Positions 47,096-60,223 are shown, counted from the stretch's first letter. The stretch is 64,000 nt of DNA from Patagioenas fasciata (GCF_037038585.1 NC_092559.1:8644988-8708987), one strand, 5' to 3'. A program made the numbers and translations. The notes: a model not told the origin generated them from the letters alone.

Positions 47096-47932
47096 GTGAC
47101 CACCACTCGGTCCTTTTCTCCAGGTGAGCTGAGAGATCTGCGAAAAGACTTCAGTCGTCGTGAAGGCGAGAATATTTTAACCTGGCTGCTGCGATGCTGG
47201 GACAATGAGGCAGAAACAATTGAATTGGAAGGTGGTGAAGCCAGGCAACTGGGATCTCTGTCAAAAGATTCCACCATTGATAGGGCAATTTCAAGAGAGT
47301 CTAATGCCTCTACTCTCTGGACCCGACTCCTGGCAGCTATGAAAGTCAGATTTCCCTACAAGGAAGATTGTATATCCAAGTTAGGGAAATGGAATACTAT
47401 GGAGAGAGGTATCCAATTCCTGAGAGAATTAGCTGTGCGAGAGATCATCTATCTAGGACCAAACAGCCAAGAGGGGACAGACCCAGATAGAATCAATTGT
47501 ACAAAATCTATGTGGTGCAGATTTGTACAAAGTGCACCACCTGCATATGCTAAGTCATTGGCAGGAATGGTCTGGTCAGCTAGAGGTATACAAGAAATTA
47601 ATGAAGTGATTGAGCAGCTCCGGTACTTTGAGGACAGCCTTGCTGGTTCTCTACAGGCTTGTATATCCGCTGTGGAGAAACTGTGTGAAAAATCTGATGA
47701 CCGGTTTGAAAAGCTGTTGCAAGAAATCAAAGAGCTCAGAGAAGACTCGTACCGTTCACGACCTGCACAAACCTATGTTTCAGCTGTTAAGAGAAGGCGT
47801 TTCCAATCTCGAGAGAGAGGGCAGAGACAGCCCACAAAAAGAGGTTCACTGTGGTTCTTCCTACATGAGCAGGGAGAAAACATCAATAAGTGGCATGGAA
47901 GGCCTACCTCAACTTCAAGAACGAGTACGTGA
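47096..47932 (+). pseudogene. gag: ERV gag, capsid-containing part
   Basis: The frame is 278 codons (first codon GTG, continuous with upstream sequence rather than a real start). It has a capsid-like region beginning near LRKDFSRREGE and WLLRCWDNEAE, and a long helical, charged stretch at about residues 175-225. Gag would form the particle core and bind the RNA genome. A basic C-terminus (RRRFQSRERGQRQP) may replace a classical zinc knuckle; no CCHC box was found downstream. The frame ends at 47932 without a visible link to pro, and the neighbouring frame carries on to 48053. The lesions around it make an intact Gag product unlikely. Gag membership rests on position and general resemblance, so confidence is moderate. 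Confidence 0.65.
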
Positions 47933-48074
47933 GATAAAAGGAAAAACTCCTAGGAAAGTGGCTGCTCCAGTTTACAAAAGGAGCAGAAGAGATTCTGATG
48001 CTCTTGAAGGAACCTCTAATTCACACCCAGAGACTGTGCAAAACAGGAATTAGAGGTGCCCTGCCTCCAACCAG

Positions 48075-48710
48075 GTGGAGGAAAGGGATAACAGAGTTTA
48101 TTGGACTGTAGAAATACTATGGCCTGGTACAACACAACCCCAGGAGTACAAAGCTTTAGTGGACACTGGTGCTCAGTGCACAATAATTCCTTCTAATTAT
48201 AAAGGAACGCAATCCATCAATATTGTTGGAGTGACTGGGGGATCCCAGGAACTGACTGTTGCAGAGGCTGAAATGAGCCTAACTGGAAAAAACTGGCAAA
48301 AGCATCCCATTGTGACTGGTCCAGATGCTCCGTGCATCCTTGGTATAGACTACCTCAGGAGAGGGTATTTTAAGGACCCAAAAGGGTATAGGTGGGCATT
48401 TGGTATAGCAGCTGTGGACACTGAGAAAATTGAACAGCTGTCTGATTTGCCTGGTCTTTCAGATGACCCTTCTGTTGTAGGACTGCTGATGGTTGACGAT
48501 CAGCAGGTGCCAATTGCTACCACGACGGTGCATCGCTGGCAATATCACACCAATCGAGACTCTTGGATTCCTATCCAGAAGCTGATTCGTCAATTGGAAA
48601 GCCAGGGTGTGATCAGTAAGACTCGCTCACCTTTTAACAGCCCAATCTGGCCAGTGCGTAAGTCTAATGACGAGTGGAGACTAACTGTAGACTATCGTTG
48701 CCTGAATTAA
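48075..48710 (+). pseudogene. pro-pol: ERV protease and N-terminal reverse transcriptase
   Basis: The frame has 211 codons, starting at GTG. Residues 28-37 carry LVDTGAQCTI, with the DTGA active-site turn of a retroviral aspartic protease, and residues 88-97 carry ILGIDYLRRG, the matching C-terminal protease motif. From about residue 165 the frame passes without a break into the fingers region of reverse transcriptase (IPIQKLIRQLESQGVI, then RSPFNSPIWPVRKS). Protease and polymerase therefore share one frame in this family. A TAA at 48708-48710 ends the frame inside the RT, at a place where the homologous sequence continues directly downstream in the same frame. The copy at 62936-63571 has the same stop. 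Confidence 0.85.
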
Positions 48711-48734
48711 GTTACACCACCACTGAGTGCTGCT

Positions 48735-49304
48735 GTGCCTGACATGCTAGAACTGCAATTTGAACTGGAGTCAAAGGCAGCCAAGTGGTATGCTACAATT
48801 GACATTGCTAATGCATTTTTCTCTATTCCTGTAGCAGCAGAGTGCAGGCCGCAGTTTGCTTTCACCTGGAGGGGCATCCAGTATACATGGAATCGCTTGC
48901 CCCAGGGGTGGAAACACAGTCCTACCATCTGCCATGGACTGATCCAGACCACGCTGGAGCAAGGTGAAGCTCCAGAACACTTGCAATATATTGATGACAT
49001 CATCGTATGGGGCGACGCAGCGAAAGAAGTCTTCGAGAAATGTGAGAGAATAATTCCTATTCTTTTGGATGCTGGTTTTGCCATAAAACGAAGCAAGGTC
49101 AAGGGACCTGCACGAGAGATCCAGTTTTTAGGAATAAAATGGCAAGATGGCCGTCGTCAGATCCCAATGGATGTGATCAACAAAATTGCAGCAATGTCTC
49201 CACCTACTAATAAAAAGGAGACACAGACTTTCTTGGGCATTGTAGGTTTTTGGAGAATGCATATTCCTGACTACAGCCACATTGTGAGCCTCTCTATCGA
49301 GTGA
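48735..49304 (+). pseudogene. pol: ERV reverse transcriptase core
   Basis: Continuation of the RT after the in-frame TAA, 189 codons. Asp23 in TIDIANAFF is the first catalytic aspartate. LPQGWKHSPTI is the substrate-binding loop, and YIDD at 85-88 supplies the other two. FLGIKW and the QTFLGIVGFWR segment belong to the thumb and connection. The frame closes at 49302-49304 after SLSIE, where a small deletion (part of the expected SPLYR-type region) has shifted the frame. The enzyme would copy the ERV RNA into DNA, but two lesions rule out a full-length product. Confidence 0.88.
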
Positions 49305-49616
49305 CTCGTAAAAAGAACCAATTTGAGTGGGGCCCTGAACAACGACAAGCCTTTGAACAAATTAAGCGTGAGATAACTCATGCGGTGGCCCTTGGACCAG
49401 TCCAAACTGGACTAGATGTTAAAAATGTGCTCTACACCGCAGCCGGAGATAATGGACTTACCTGGAGCCTCTGGCAGAAAGCACCAGGAGAAACCCGAGG
49501 TCAACCCTTAGGTTTTTGGAGTCGAGGATACAAAGGATCTGAGGCCAACTATACTCCAACTGAAAAGGAAATACTAGCAGCATATGAAGGAGTTCGAGCT
49601 GCTTCAGAAGTGATCG
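49301..49616 (+). pseudogene. pol: ERV connection / RNase H start, truncated
   Basis: The shifted frame continues with FEWGPEQRQAFEQIK, then the connection-type SRGYKGSEANYTPTEKEIL. The ERV sequence ends at about 49616 (near GTGATCGG). The rest of RNase H, the integrase, the 3' region and the 3' LTR are absent, replaced by R2k sequence. Open reading into R2k up to 49696 is fortuitous. Confidence 0.8.
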
Positions 49617-51648
49617 GCACCGAAAACGCTCCGCAACGACAGCAACGCCAAAACCAGAGATGGCATCAATCGAAACACCCTGCAGGGAGGCAGTGATGAG
49701 GCAAGGAGCCTCTTCTGCAACCCCAGGAAAAAGGACCCCAACGTCACGGCCCCTTATGAGATGGCGGCACTGGCGCGCACACACCCACAGAGCAGACGGC
49801 GGCACTGGCGCGCACACACCCACAGAGCAGACGGCGGCACTGGCGCGCACACACCCACAGAGCAGACGGCGGCACAACCTAAGAACTTCTTCCCAGCATC
49901 TTGAAGTGTCAGTCCCTAGGACTGGAGGGGTAGAGAGCAGAGCTGCTGATGCAGCCCAGAATGACACCATAAATCACAACTGACCAGGAACATCCAAAAT
50001 GCAAGAACCGTCCACGCTTTTGGCTGATGATACAATAATCCAGCACCCGATTGGCATTACGCCAATTAACACCGGCATTCTGGATCCCGGGATGGCACCT
50101 GAGAGGCCCATTGGGCCCCCGGAGGACAGCGAGACCCCGGGATCATCTGACAGATGCAAGGCAGGCTTCCCGAGCTACACGACAACGCAGACGCAGGCTG
50201 GAGCTGCCCTGCCCGGCACATGCTGGCATCGCACTGTAAAGTTCCCTGGGCCCTTTACCCACCCAAAGGGGACTTGTCCTGGACAGCCCTTTCCCTTATC
50301 AGAACTTTACCCCCATCCCTGCGATTCCCGGCCCCTTCCCAGCCCCCGTGCCTCCACTTATCTTTCAGAAGGCCGAGGGACCAAATCCACCTTCGACAGA
50401 GAAAACGCCACGTGCACTAACGGAGATGTTCCTGCATTGCCGGGGTCCTCTTCAACATCTACGGTAACACAGGAAAAGACACGCTCACTAAGCCGTGCCA
50501 GCATACAGTATAGCGGGGTAAACGCCGACTCCTCCCGCAACACCCACCTCCTCCTAAGTTCCTCGGCGTTCCGTTCGGCGCGTCGTGTCACGGGTGCGGT
50601 CACAAACCCTCATCGCTCGTAACACCTAAGACAGCGAGAAACAAAAGAACTGTAGGGCTTGGAGCGAGTCCCCAGCCCCACGCTCCTCCTCGCCCATACC
50701 CCGGCTCACCAGAAACGTTCCTCCAAGTCCAAAGGGCCCAAAAGGAGCCTGCAAAACAAGAAGGAAACGCTGAACCGAGTCACCGAGCGACACCGGGCTC
50801 CTCGACACCCACCGCCGCCTCACCTTCTCGGCTGCTGACCGGCGTGCGGCTTCGCCCCTCCGAGCTGGTCCACGGCACCTGCAAAAACAAAAGCACCTGC
50901 TCGGATGCTGCTCAAAAACAGCCCGCCCGTAGACGGGCCCATCTCCCCCTCCTTTACCTTGGCCGCTCTCCCACCTGCCTGCCCACCCTTGCTTTTGACT
51001 GCAACGCCCTTGACCACAGAGGTTCAGCTGCCGCCTGTAAAACACAACCCAATGACGCTCATACCTGCACTGGCAACACGGGACCTGAAACGAGCTGCTG
51101 CTTCGGCCCGACGCTCATTGTTCACCTTGCCCGAGGAGATGCGGTGCTAATACCCAGGTTTCCTCTTTGCTTCTATGAAAGAGACAAATGACCAAACTTA
51201 CATAGAGCCACACGACACATCTTCCCGCTGGCATCACACACCGACCCACCTGCTTATGGCACGGTGCTCGCCTCTTCTGTTGCTCTTTCGTACCAAGTCA
51301 TCCCTCTACCTCTGAAAATAAGGTATTCAACAAGTCACCCAGACGCTCATCAACAGCTTGACCATTCCACAGGTTTGCTTTCTATTCAGGAATCCCACCC
51401 GACACTCTAATTGAGTCCCTAAAACACTGCGGAACGGACTGCCAGCTCCCCTGCCCACAGCTACTGCATCCCAGATGATCGCCCAACCTTTGCCTACACA
51501 ATTGAATCTGTCAACAGATTAACCCTGGACTCCTAGAGTTTGCTCTACCCGCCCCTGACTCCACACCACCGGGCAGAGCAGCTCCGAGCCGAACGTGCAC
51601 GTGCGCAGACAAACGCGCCACAGAACGCTATGGACAACACAACCGCAA
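49617..51648 (+). repeat. R2k: about 2.03-kb repeat, complete unit
   Basis: The unit begins CACCGAAAACGCTC at about 49618 and the next begins with the same phrase near 51650, giving a period of about 2.03 kb. Its first 0.85 kb matches 44678-45356. Within it, 35-bp sub-repeats (CGGCACTGGCGCGCACACAC, then CCACAGAGCAGA) start at 49765, 49800 and 49835. The second half (about 50450-51648) is CpG-rich and has several donor-like sequences when read on the minus strand (CAAGGTAAAG near 50960, AAGGTGAGG near 50825, CTGGTGAGCC near 50710). These suggest it may derive from an intron-containing gene on the minus strand. No exon product was recognised. The longest frames (50626-51045 on the minus strand and others) resemble nothing known. 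Confidence 0.65.
49765..49875 (+). repeat. 35-bp sub-repeat inside R2k
   Basis: Three nearly perfect 35-bp copies begin CGGCACTGG and contain CGCACACACCCACAGAGC. Equivalent but shorter and diverged copies lie at 44700-44770 and 59565-59640. Confidence 0.85.
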
Positions 51649-52055
51649 CAGCACCAAAAACGCTCTGCAACGACAGTGACCCAAAACCAGAGACGGCATC
51701 AATCCAAATGCCCTGCAGGGAGGCAGTGATGAGGCAAGGAGCCTCTTCTGCAGCCCCAGGAAAAAGAAAAAGGAACCGAACATCACACCCTTACGAGACA
51801 GCGGCACTGCCACACACACACGCAGAAGAGATGGCGGCACGACCTAAGAACTTCTTCCCAGCATCTTGAAGTGCCAGTCCCTTAGACTGGAGGAGTAGAG
51901 CGCAGAGCTGCTGATGCAGCCCAGATTGACACCGTAAGTCACAGCTGACCAGAAACGTCCAAAATGCAAGCACCGTCCACGCTTTTGGCTGATGATACAA
52001 GAATCCAGCACCCGATTGGCTCTACGCCAATTAACACCGACATTTCGGATCCCAG
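51649..52055 (+). repeat. R2k: second, truncated unit
   Basis: The first 0.4 kb of the R2k unit is repeated (AACGCTCTGCAACGACAG, then CCCTGCAGGGAGGCAGTG, up to CGATTGGC and GGATCCCAG). It then changes abruptly at 52056 into the middle of an 884-bp unit (TGTCCCTGTCACCCG). Confidence 0.8.
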
Positions 52056-55000
52056 GTGTCCCTGTCACCCGCAGAGTGCCCGCATCCTCACCACGGTAGC
52101 GGGCATTGTGACAAAGGTTCTATGTCAGCTGGGTGTGGCAGCCGAGCGCCCCCTAGGGGAGGGGGAGCCTGTCAGCCCCGGGCCTGTCACTGCCTGCTGT
52201 CCCCCCTGTCACCAGCGAGGCCTCGGAAAAGTTTCCAAAACATCCCCAGACTTGGGTCCAGCGTGGCCAAAAGTCTCCAAGAGACAAGTCGGAAAGAAGG
52301 ATATGGAACAAAGGGAGAAAGCGAAGGGAGCAAGCCAAAGGGAGGGAAGAGGAAAATCTAGTGCCGGGCTGCAGGACTGAAATGGAGGAATGGAAAGACA
52401 AAAGCCAGGAAGCAGGAGAGTTTGAGAAAAGGAGAGAGGAAAGAAGAGACATGCAGCCAGACGAGGGGTTAGTGAGAGAGGCTGGCACAGAGAACAGGAT
52501 GAGAAGGAAATAAGGCAAGGCAAGGCTGGGCCAAAGGACGTTTCCTTGCTTTATATTTCCTACCACATTCATCTGGAGACGAGGAGGAAAGCCATCAGAC
52601 CTGATGGATTAGGCCCAATCAAAAACCCCGGCTACTTGAGACACTTAGACTAAGCCTAAAATGCAAAGATCTCTCCATAAGGATGGGTTTTATACTCTAC
52701 TTCCACAATCTGCTGGCAGTACAAAAGAATAAGCGGCAGATCTCCTTAGGCTGAGTCACGGTGCTTTGCTCCTAAGACCATGCATACCATGGGAATATTT
52801 CAGCATTTCTGCTCTGGTTTTCAGTGTATTACACCAAAACACCTACCTTATGACGTCATTTCAAGAGCAACAGCAGCAATTTGCAGAATTCAGCTTCTTT
52901 GGGGAACTCAGAAATTGCTGAGCTGACACCAAGTCCTGCTGTGTCCCTGTCACCCGCAGAGTGCCCGCATCCTCACCACGGTAGCGGGCATTGTGACAAA
53001 GGTTCTATGTCAGCTGGGTGTGGCAGCCGAGCGCCCCCTAAGGGAGGGGGAGCCTGTCAGCCCCGGGTCTGTCACTGCCTGCTGTCCCCTCCTGTCACCA
53101 GCGAGGCCCCTGAAAAGTATCCAAAACATCCCCAGACTTGGGTCCAGCGTGGCCAAAAGTCTCCAAGAGACAAGTCGGAAAGAAGGATATGGAACAAAGC
53201 GAGAAAGCGAAGGGAGCAAGCCAAAGGGAGGGAAGAGGAAAATCTAGTGCCGGGCTGCAGGACTGAAATGGAGGAATGGAAAGACAAAAGCCAGGAAGCA
53301 GGAGAGTTTGAGAAAAGGAGAGAAGAAAGAAGAGACATGCAGCCAGACGAGCGCTTAGTGAGAGAGGCCGGCACAGAGAACAGGATGAGAAGGAAATAAG
53401 GCAAGGCAAAATACGCCAAAGGACGTTTCCTTGCTTTATATTTTCTACCACGTTCATCTGGAGACGAGGAGGAAAGCCATCAGACCTGATGGATTAGGCC
53501 CAATCAAAAACCCCGGCTACTTGAGACACTTAGACTAAGCCTAAAATGCAAAGATCTCTCCATAAGGATGGGTTTTATACTCTACTTCCACAATCTGCTG
53601 GCAGTACAAAAGAATAAGCGGCAGATATCCTTAGGCTGAGTCACGGTGCTTTGCTCCTAAGACCATGCATACCATGGGAATATTTCAGCATTTCTGCTCT
53701 GGTTTTCAGTGTATTACACCAAAACACCCACCTGATGACGTCATTTCAAGAGCAACAGCAGCAATTTGCAGAATTCAGCTTCTTTGGGGAACTCAGAAAT
53801 TGCTGAGCTGACACCAGTCCTGCTGTGTCCCTGTCACCCGCAGAGTGCCCGCATCCTCACCACGGTAGCGGGCATTGTGACAAAGGTTCTATGTCAGCTG
53901 GGTGTGGCAGATGAGCGCCCCCTAGGGGAGGGGGAGCCTGTCAGCCCCGGGCCTGTCACTGCCTGCTGTCTCCCCCCTTAGCAGCGAGGTCTCTGAAAAG
54001 TTTCCAAAACATCCCCAGACTTGGGTCCAGCGTGGCCAAAAGTCTCCAAGAGACAAGTCGGAAAGAAGGATATGGAACAAAGGGAGAAAGCAAAGGGAGC
54101 AAGGCAAAGGGAGGGAAGAGGAGTATCTAGTGCCGGGCTGCAGGACTGAAATGGAGGAATGGAAAGACAAAAGCCAGGAAGCAGGAGAGTTTGAGAAAAG
54201 GAGAGAGGAAAGAAGAGACATGCAGCCAGACGAGCGCTTAGTGAGAGAGGCTGGCACAGAGAACAGGATGAGAAGGAAATAAGGCAAGGCAAGGCTGGGC
54301 CAAAGGACGTTTCCTTGCTTTATATTTTCTACCACGTTCATCTGGAGACGAGGAGGAAAGCCATCAGACCTGATGGATTAGGCCCAATCAAAAACCCCGG
54401 CTACTTGAGACACTTAGACTAAGCCTAAAATGCAAAGATCTCTCCATAAGGATGGGTTTTATACTCTACTTCCACAATCTGCTGCCAGTACAAAAGAATG
54501 AGTGGCAGATCTACTTAGGCTGAGTCACGGTGCTTTGCTCCTAAGACCATGCATACCATGGGAATATTTCAGCATTTCTGCTCTGGTTTTCAGTGTATTA
54601 CACCAAAACACCCACCTGATGACATCATTTCAAGAGCAAAAGCAGCAATCTGCAGAATTCAGCTTCTTTGGGGAACTGAGAAATTGCTGAGCTGACACAA
54701 AGTCCTGCTGTGTCCCTGTCACCCGCAGAGTGCCCGCATCCTCACCACAGTAGCGGGCATTGTGACAAAGGTTCTATGTCAGCTGGCTGTGGCAGCCGAG
54801 CGCCCCCTAGGGGAGGGGGAGCCTGTCAGCCCCGGGCCTGTCACTGCCTGCTGTCTCCCCCCTCAGCAGCGAGGCCTCTGAAAAGTTTCCAAAACATCCC
54901 CAGACTTGGGTCCAGCGTGGCCAAAAGTCTCCAAGAGACAAGTCGGAAAGAAGGATATGGAACAAAGGGAGAAAGCGAAGGCAGCAAGGCAAAGGGAGGG

Positions 55001-58000
55001 AAGAGGAAAATCTAGTGCGGGCTGCAGGACTGAAATGGAGGAATGGAAAGACAAAAGCCAGGAAGCAGGAGAGTTTGAGAAAAGGAGAGAGGAAAGAAGA
55101 GACATGCAGCCAGACGAGGGGTTAGTGAAAGAGGCTGGGACAGAGAACATGATGAGAAGGAAATAAGGCAAGACAAAATACGCCAAAGGAGGTTTCCTTG
55201 CTTTATATTTTCTACCACATTCATCTGGAGACGAGGAGGAAAGCCATCAGACCTGATGGATTAGGCCCAATCAAAAACCCCGGCTACTTGAGACACTTAG
55301 ACTAAGCCTAAAATGCAAAGATCTCTCCATAAGGATGGGTTTTATACTCTACTTCCACAATCTGCTGGCAGTACAAAAGAATAAGCGGCAGATCTACCTA
55401 GGCTGAGTCACGGTGCTTTGCTCCTAAGACCATGCATACCATGGGAATATTTCAGCATTTCTGCTCTGGTTTTCAGTGTATTACACCAAAACACCCACCT
55501 GATGACGTCATTTCAAGAACAACAGCAGCAATTTGCAGAATTCAGCTTCTTTGGGGAACTGAGAAATTGCTGAGCTGACACCAAGTCCTGCTGTGTCCCT
55601 GTCACCCGCAGAGTGCCCGCATCCTCACCACGGTAGCGGGCATTGTGACAAAGGTTCTATGTCAGCTGGGTGTGGCAGCCGAGCGCCCCCTAGGGGAGGG
55701 GGAGCCTGTCAGCCCCGGGCCTGTCACTGCCTGCTGTCCCCCCTGTCACCAGCGAGGCCTCGGAAAAGTTTCCAAAACATCCCCAGACTTGGGTCCAGCG
55801 TGGCCAAAAGTCTCCAAGAGACAAGTCGGAAAGAAGGATATGGAACAAAGGGAGAAAGCGAAGAAAGCAAGCCAAAAAGAGGGAAGAGGAAAATCTAGTG
55901 CCGGGCTGCAAGACTGAAATGGAGGAATGGAAAGACAAAAGCCAGGAAGCAGGAGAGTTTGAGAAAAGGAGAGAGGAAAGAAGAGACATGCAGCCAGACG
56001 AGGGGTAAGTGAGACAGACTGGGACAGAGAACAGGATGAGAAGGAAATAAGGCAAGGCAAAAATACGCCAAAGGAGGTTTCCTTGCTTTATATTTTCTAC
56101 CACATTCATCTGGAGACGAGGAGGAAAGCCATCAGACCTGATGGATTAGGCCCAATCAAAAACCCCGGCTACTTGAGACACTTAGACTAAGCCTAAAATG
56201 CAAAGATCTCTCCATAAGGATGGGTTTTATACTCTACTTCCACAATCTGCTGGCAGTACAAAAGAATAAGCGGCAGATCTACTTAGGCTGAGTCACGGTG
56301 CTTTGCTCCTAAGACCATGCATACTATGGGAATATTTCAGCATTTCTGCTCTGGTTTTCAGTGTATTACACCAAAACACCCACCTAATGACGTCATTTCA
56401 AGAGCAACAGCAGCAATTTGCACAATTAAGCTTCTTTGGGGAACTCAGAAATTGCTGAGCTGACACCAGTCCTGCTGTGTCCCTGTCACCCGCAGAGTGC
56501 CCGCATCCTCACCACGGTAGCGGGCATTGTGACAAAGGTTCTATGTCAGCTGGGTGTGGCAGCCGAGCGCCCCATAGGGGAGGGGGAGCCTGTCAGCCCC
56601 GGGCCTGTCACTGCCTGCTGTCTCCCCCCTCAGCAGCGAGGCCTCTGAAAAGTTTCCAAAACATCCCCAGACTTGGGTCCAGCGTTGCCAAAAGTCTCCA
56701 AGAGACAAGTCGGAAAGAAGGATATGGAACAAAGGGAGAAAGCGAAGGGAGCAAGCCAAAGGGAGGGAAGAGGAAAATCTAGTGCTGGGCTGCAGGACTG
56801 AAATGGAGAAATGGAAAGACAAAAGCCAGGAAGCAGGAGAGTTTGAGAAAAGGAGAGAGGAAAGAGGAGACATGCAGCCAGACGAGGGGTTAGTGAGAGA
56901 GACTGGGACAGAGAACAGGATGAGAAGGAAATAAGGCAAGGCAAGGCTGGGCCAAAGGACGTTTCCTTGCTTTATATTTTCTACCACATTGATCTGGAGA
57001 CGAGGAGGAAAGCCATCAGACCTGATGGATTAGGCCCAATCAAAAACCCCGGCTACTTGAGACACTTAGACTAAGCCTAAAATGCAAAGATCTCTCCATA
57101 AGGATGGGTTTTATACTCTACTTCTACAATCTGCTGGCAGTACAAAAGAATAAGCGGCAGATCTCCTTAGGCTGAGTCACGGTGCTTTGCTCCTAAGACC
57201 ATGCATACCATGGGAATATTTCAGCATTTCTGCTCTGGTTTTCAGTGTACTACACCAAAACTCCCACCTGATGACGTCATTTCAAGAGCAACAGCACCAA
57301 TTTGCAGAATTCAGCTTCTTTGGGGAACTGAGAAATTGCTGAGCTGACACCAAGTCCTGCTCTGTCCCTGTCACCCGCAGAGTGCCCGCATCCTCACCAC
57401 GATAGCGGGCATTGTGACAAAGGTTCTATGTCAGCTGGGTGTGGCAGCCGAGCGCCCCCTAGGGGAGGGGGAGCCTGTCAGCCCCGAGCCTGTCACAGCC
57501 TGCTGTCTCCCCACTCAGCAGCGAGGACCCTGAAAAGATTCCAAAACATCCCCAGACTTGGGTCCAGCGTGGCCAAAAGTCTCCAAGAGACAAGTCGGAA
57601 AGAAGGATATGGAACAAAGGAGAAAGCGAAGGGAGCAAGCCAAAGGGAGGGAAGAGGAAAATCTAGTGCCGGGCTGCAGGACTGAAATGGAGGAATGGAA
57701 AGACAAAAGCCAGGAAGCAGGAGAGTTTGAGAAAAGGAGAGAGGAAAGAAGAGAGATGCAGCCAGACGAGGGATTAGTGAGAGAGGCTGGCACAGAGAAC
57801 AGGATGAGAAGGAAATAAGGCAAGACAAAATACGCCAAAGGAGGTTTCCTTGCTTTATATTTTCTACCACATTCATCTGGAGACGAGGAGGAAAGCCATC
57901 AGACCTGATGGATTAGGCCCAATCAAAAACCCTGGCTACTTTAGACACTTAGACTAAGCCTAAAATGCAAAGATCTCTCCATAAGGATGGGTTTTATACT

Positions 58001-58320
58001 CTACTTCCACAATCTGCTGGCAGTACAAAAGAATAAGCGGCAGATCTACTTACGCTGAGTCACGGTGCTTTGCTCCTAAGACCATGCATACCATGGGAAT
58101 ATTTCAGCATTTCTGCTCTGGTTTTCAGTGTATTACACCAAAACACCCACCTGATGACGTCATTTCAAGAGCAACAGCAGCAATTTGCAGAATTCAGCTT
58201 CTTTGGGGAACTGAGAAATTGCTGAGCTGACACCAAGTCCTGCTGTGTCCCTGTCACCCGCAGAGTGCCCGCATCCTCACCACGGTAGCGGGCATTGTGA
58301 CAAAGGTTCTATGTCAGCTG
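52056..58320 (+). repeat. 884-bp tandem repeat, array B (about 7.1 copies)
   Basis: The array enters in mid-unit. Unit starts are at 52840, 53725, 54609, 55492, 56377, 57261 and 58144, spaced 883-885 bp. It leaves at the same internal position as array A (TGTCAGCTG, then TTGCTCTTGCG). The CRE is intact in six of these units and decayed at 54609; AP-1 TGAGTCA is present in all complete units. A 172-codon frame at 52881-53399 exists in one copy only. Copies in A and B are about equally similar within and between arrays by eye, indicating homogenisation or very recent expansion. Confidence 0.93.
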
Positions 58321-59544
58321 TTGCTCTTGCGTCCGTCAAGAGAGCTACAACGAAGCATGCCGAACGGAGAAAATAGCAGCAGCTCATCTGTTCACACCTT
58401 GTTTCTGCCGTGTGCTCGAACGCCAAGACGTTCGTGCTGCTGTGAGATGAAAGACGTCCTTCTGAAGATGTGGTTGCTCACACCGGTGCACTTGTTAGTG
58501 TATCCATTCAGTGCTGGGCTGCGGGGCATTCAGAAGTGGCTCTGTGGAGACGTCTGCATAGAGGCAGCTGTCAGAACACGCACACTCGATTGTTCACCAA
58601 AACATATGCAGACGCATCCTTACCCTATAGATTTCGATGCACAGAGTTCCCTGTGTTCGCAAGAGACAAGGGAATCGAATCTGTACGCACAGAAGCAATA
58701 CCGGACCGTTTCCCTCGGAGTGAACACGAAAGAGCCGTCTATACACTCGCAGACACGGGAACGTGCCTCAATGCTGTCACAGAGGCAGCAGCTTTTGCAC
58801 AGATGCTCTGGTGATTCTGGCACTTTCCAGGCACACTCCTGAAAGTCGCGCACACTGCTGTTCACTCGCTAAACGACCTCTTCGGAAACACGTCTCCGGT
58901 CCATGTACCGCTCAGATTTCTTCTCGTGTAACTGTGAACTGTGCCAGCGCGGGGATTCCGTCTCTGTTGAGCAGATGTCAATCCTGCCTCGCTTTTGCTT
59001 TGTTGCCTCTACCAAGATGATTTCCTGTTTCTCTCTTCACTGGAGCAGGCAGACACAGCCAACACACAGCAAGTGTCAAGAGACACACTCTGCTGAGCTC
59101 AACGCTTGTGCAGATGCACATGTGCGACGAAGTCAACACACGTGCTTGTGGAGAGAAAGAAAGGGACTCACAGGCGTGTGGAGCGACGGATAGAAAGAGT
59201 GGGCGCTAAGGAACACAGAGTTTCAGGCAGACTGTCTCCACACAAACAGGCACCTGTCTGCAGGTATCCTAGATCTTGATTCTTGAACTTGAGGAAACAT
59301 GCGTCTGAGCAAAACTCCCAAACGCTTCCAGGAAAGACACAGGCTCTCCCACAAGCATACAAGTGTTTGCCCTCAGCTATAGATCAGGGACAAGCTTGTG
59401 AAGAGATGCCCTGATATTCTTTCGCCTTATGGCATCATGTGTTTCATTTCTCTTGGAAATCGATTGCTAAGTGTCTTTCCTCGGGCGACTGTGAAGCATT
59501 TGCCACCGGAGGAGAAGTAGCACGGAGCAGCATTCAGTACTGTC
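58321..59544 (+). other. Unassigned 1.2-kb unique sequence, copy 2
   Basis: Near-identical to 43450-44677. Differences seen include a 4-bp deletion near 59090 and about eight substitutions. It begins exactly where the second 884-bp array ends, just as copy 1 does. Confidence 0.5.
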
Positions 59545-60223
59545 TACGTCACTGTCCCTTATAAGACAGCGGCACTGGCGCACACACACACACAGGAGAC
59601 GGCAGCACTGGCGCACACACACACACACAGGAGACGGCAGCACTACTTAAAAACTTCAAGACGCTGGGAAGAAGTGCCAGTCCCTTAGACTGGAGTGGTA
59701 CAGAGCACAGCTGCCGATGCAGCCCAGAACTACACCATAAAACACAACTGCGCAGAAACATCCAAAATGCAAAAACCATCCACGCTTTCAGCTGCTGATA
59801 CAAGAAAACCAGGACCCGATTGGCGCTACACCAACTGGCACCGGCGTTCCGGATCCCGGGATGGCGCCCGGGATGCCTGTCGGGTCCCTCAAGCGCGACG
59901 AGACCCCGGGACCGTCTGACAGGCACAATGCAAGCCTCCCCACCTGCAATACAACACTGACACTAGGCTGGAGCTGCCCTGCCCGGGACACGCTGGCATC
60001 GCACTGTGAAGTTCCCTGGACCCTTCGCCTGCCCAAAAGGGACTGTTCCTGGATCACCCTTGCCCCAAAGAGAACTTTACCCCCCTCCCTGCAGTTCCCA
60101 ACCCCTTCCCAGCCCCCCAGCCTCCACTTCTCTTTCAGAGGGCCAAGAGACTGAATCCATCTTCAACAGAGGAAAACACCACATGTGCTGATAGAGATCG
60201 TCCTGCATCACCAAGTTCCTCCT
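59545..60223 (+). repeat. R2k partial copy in cassette 2
   Basis: Counterpart of 44678-45356, interrupted by the LTR at the identical base. The ERV insertion is therefore older than the cassette duplication. Confidence 0.75.

Noticed and set aside
39838..58320. Frames of 80-172 codons in each 884-bp unit (MSLSPAECPHPHHGSG and the reverse-strand frames)
   Set aside because: Lengths change between nearly identical copies through small indels; only one copy has the 172-codon version. Not maintained as coding.
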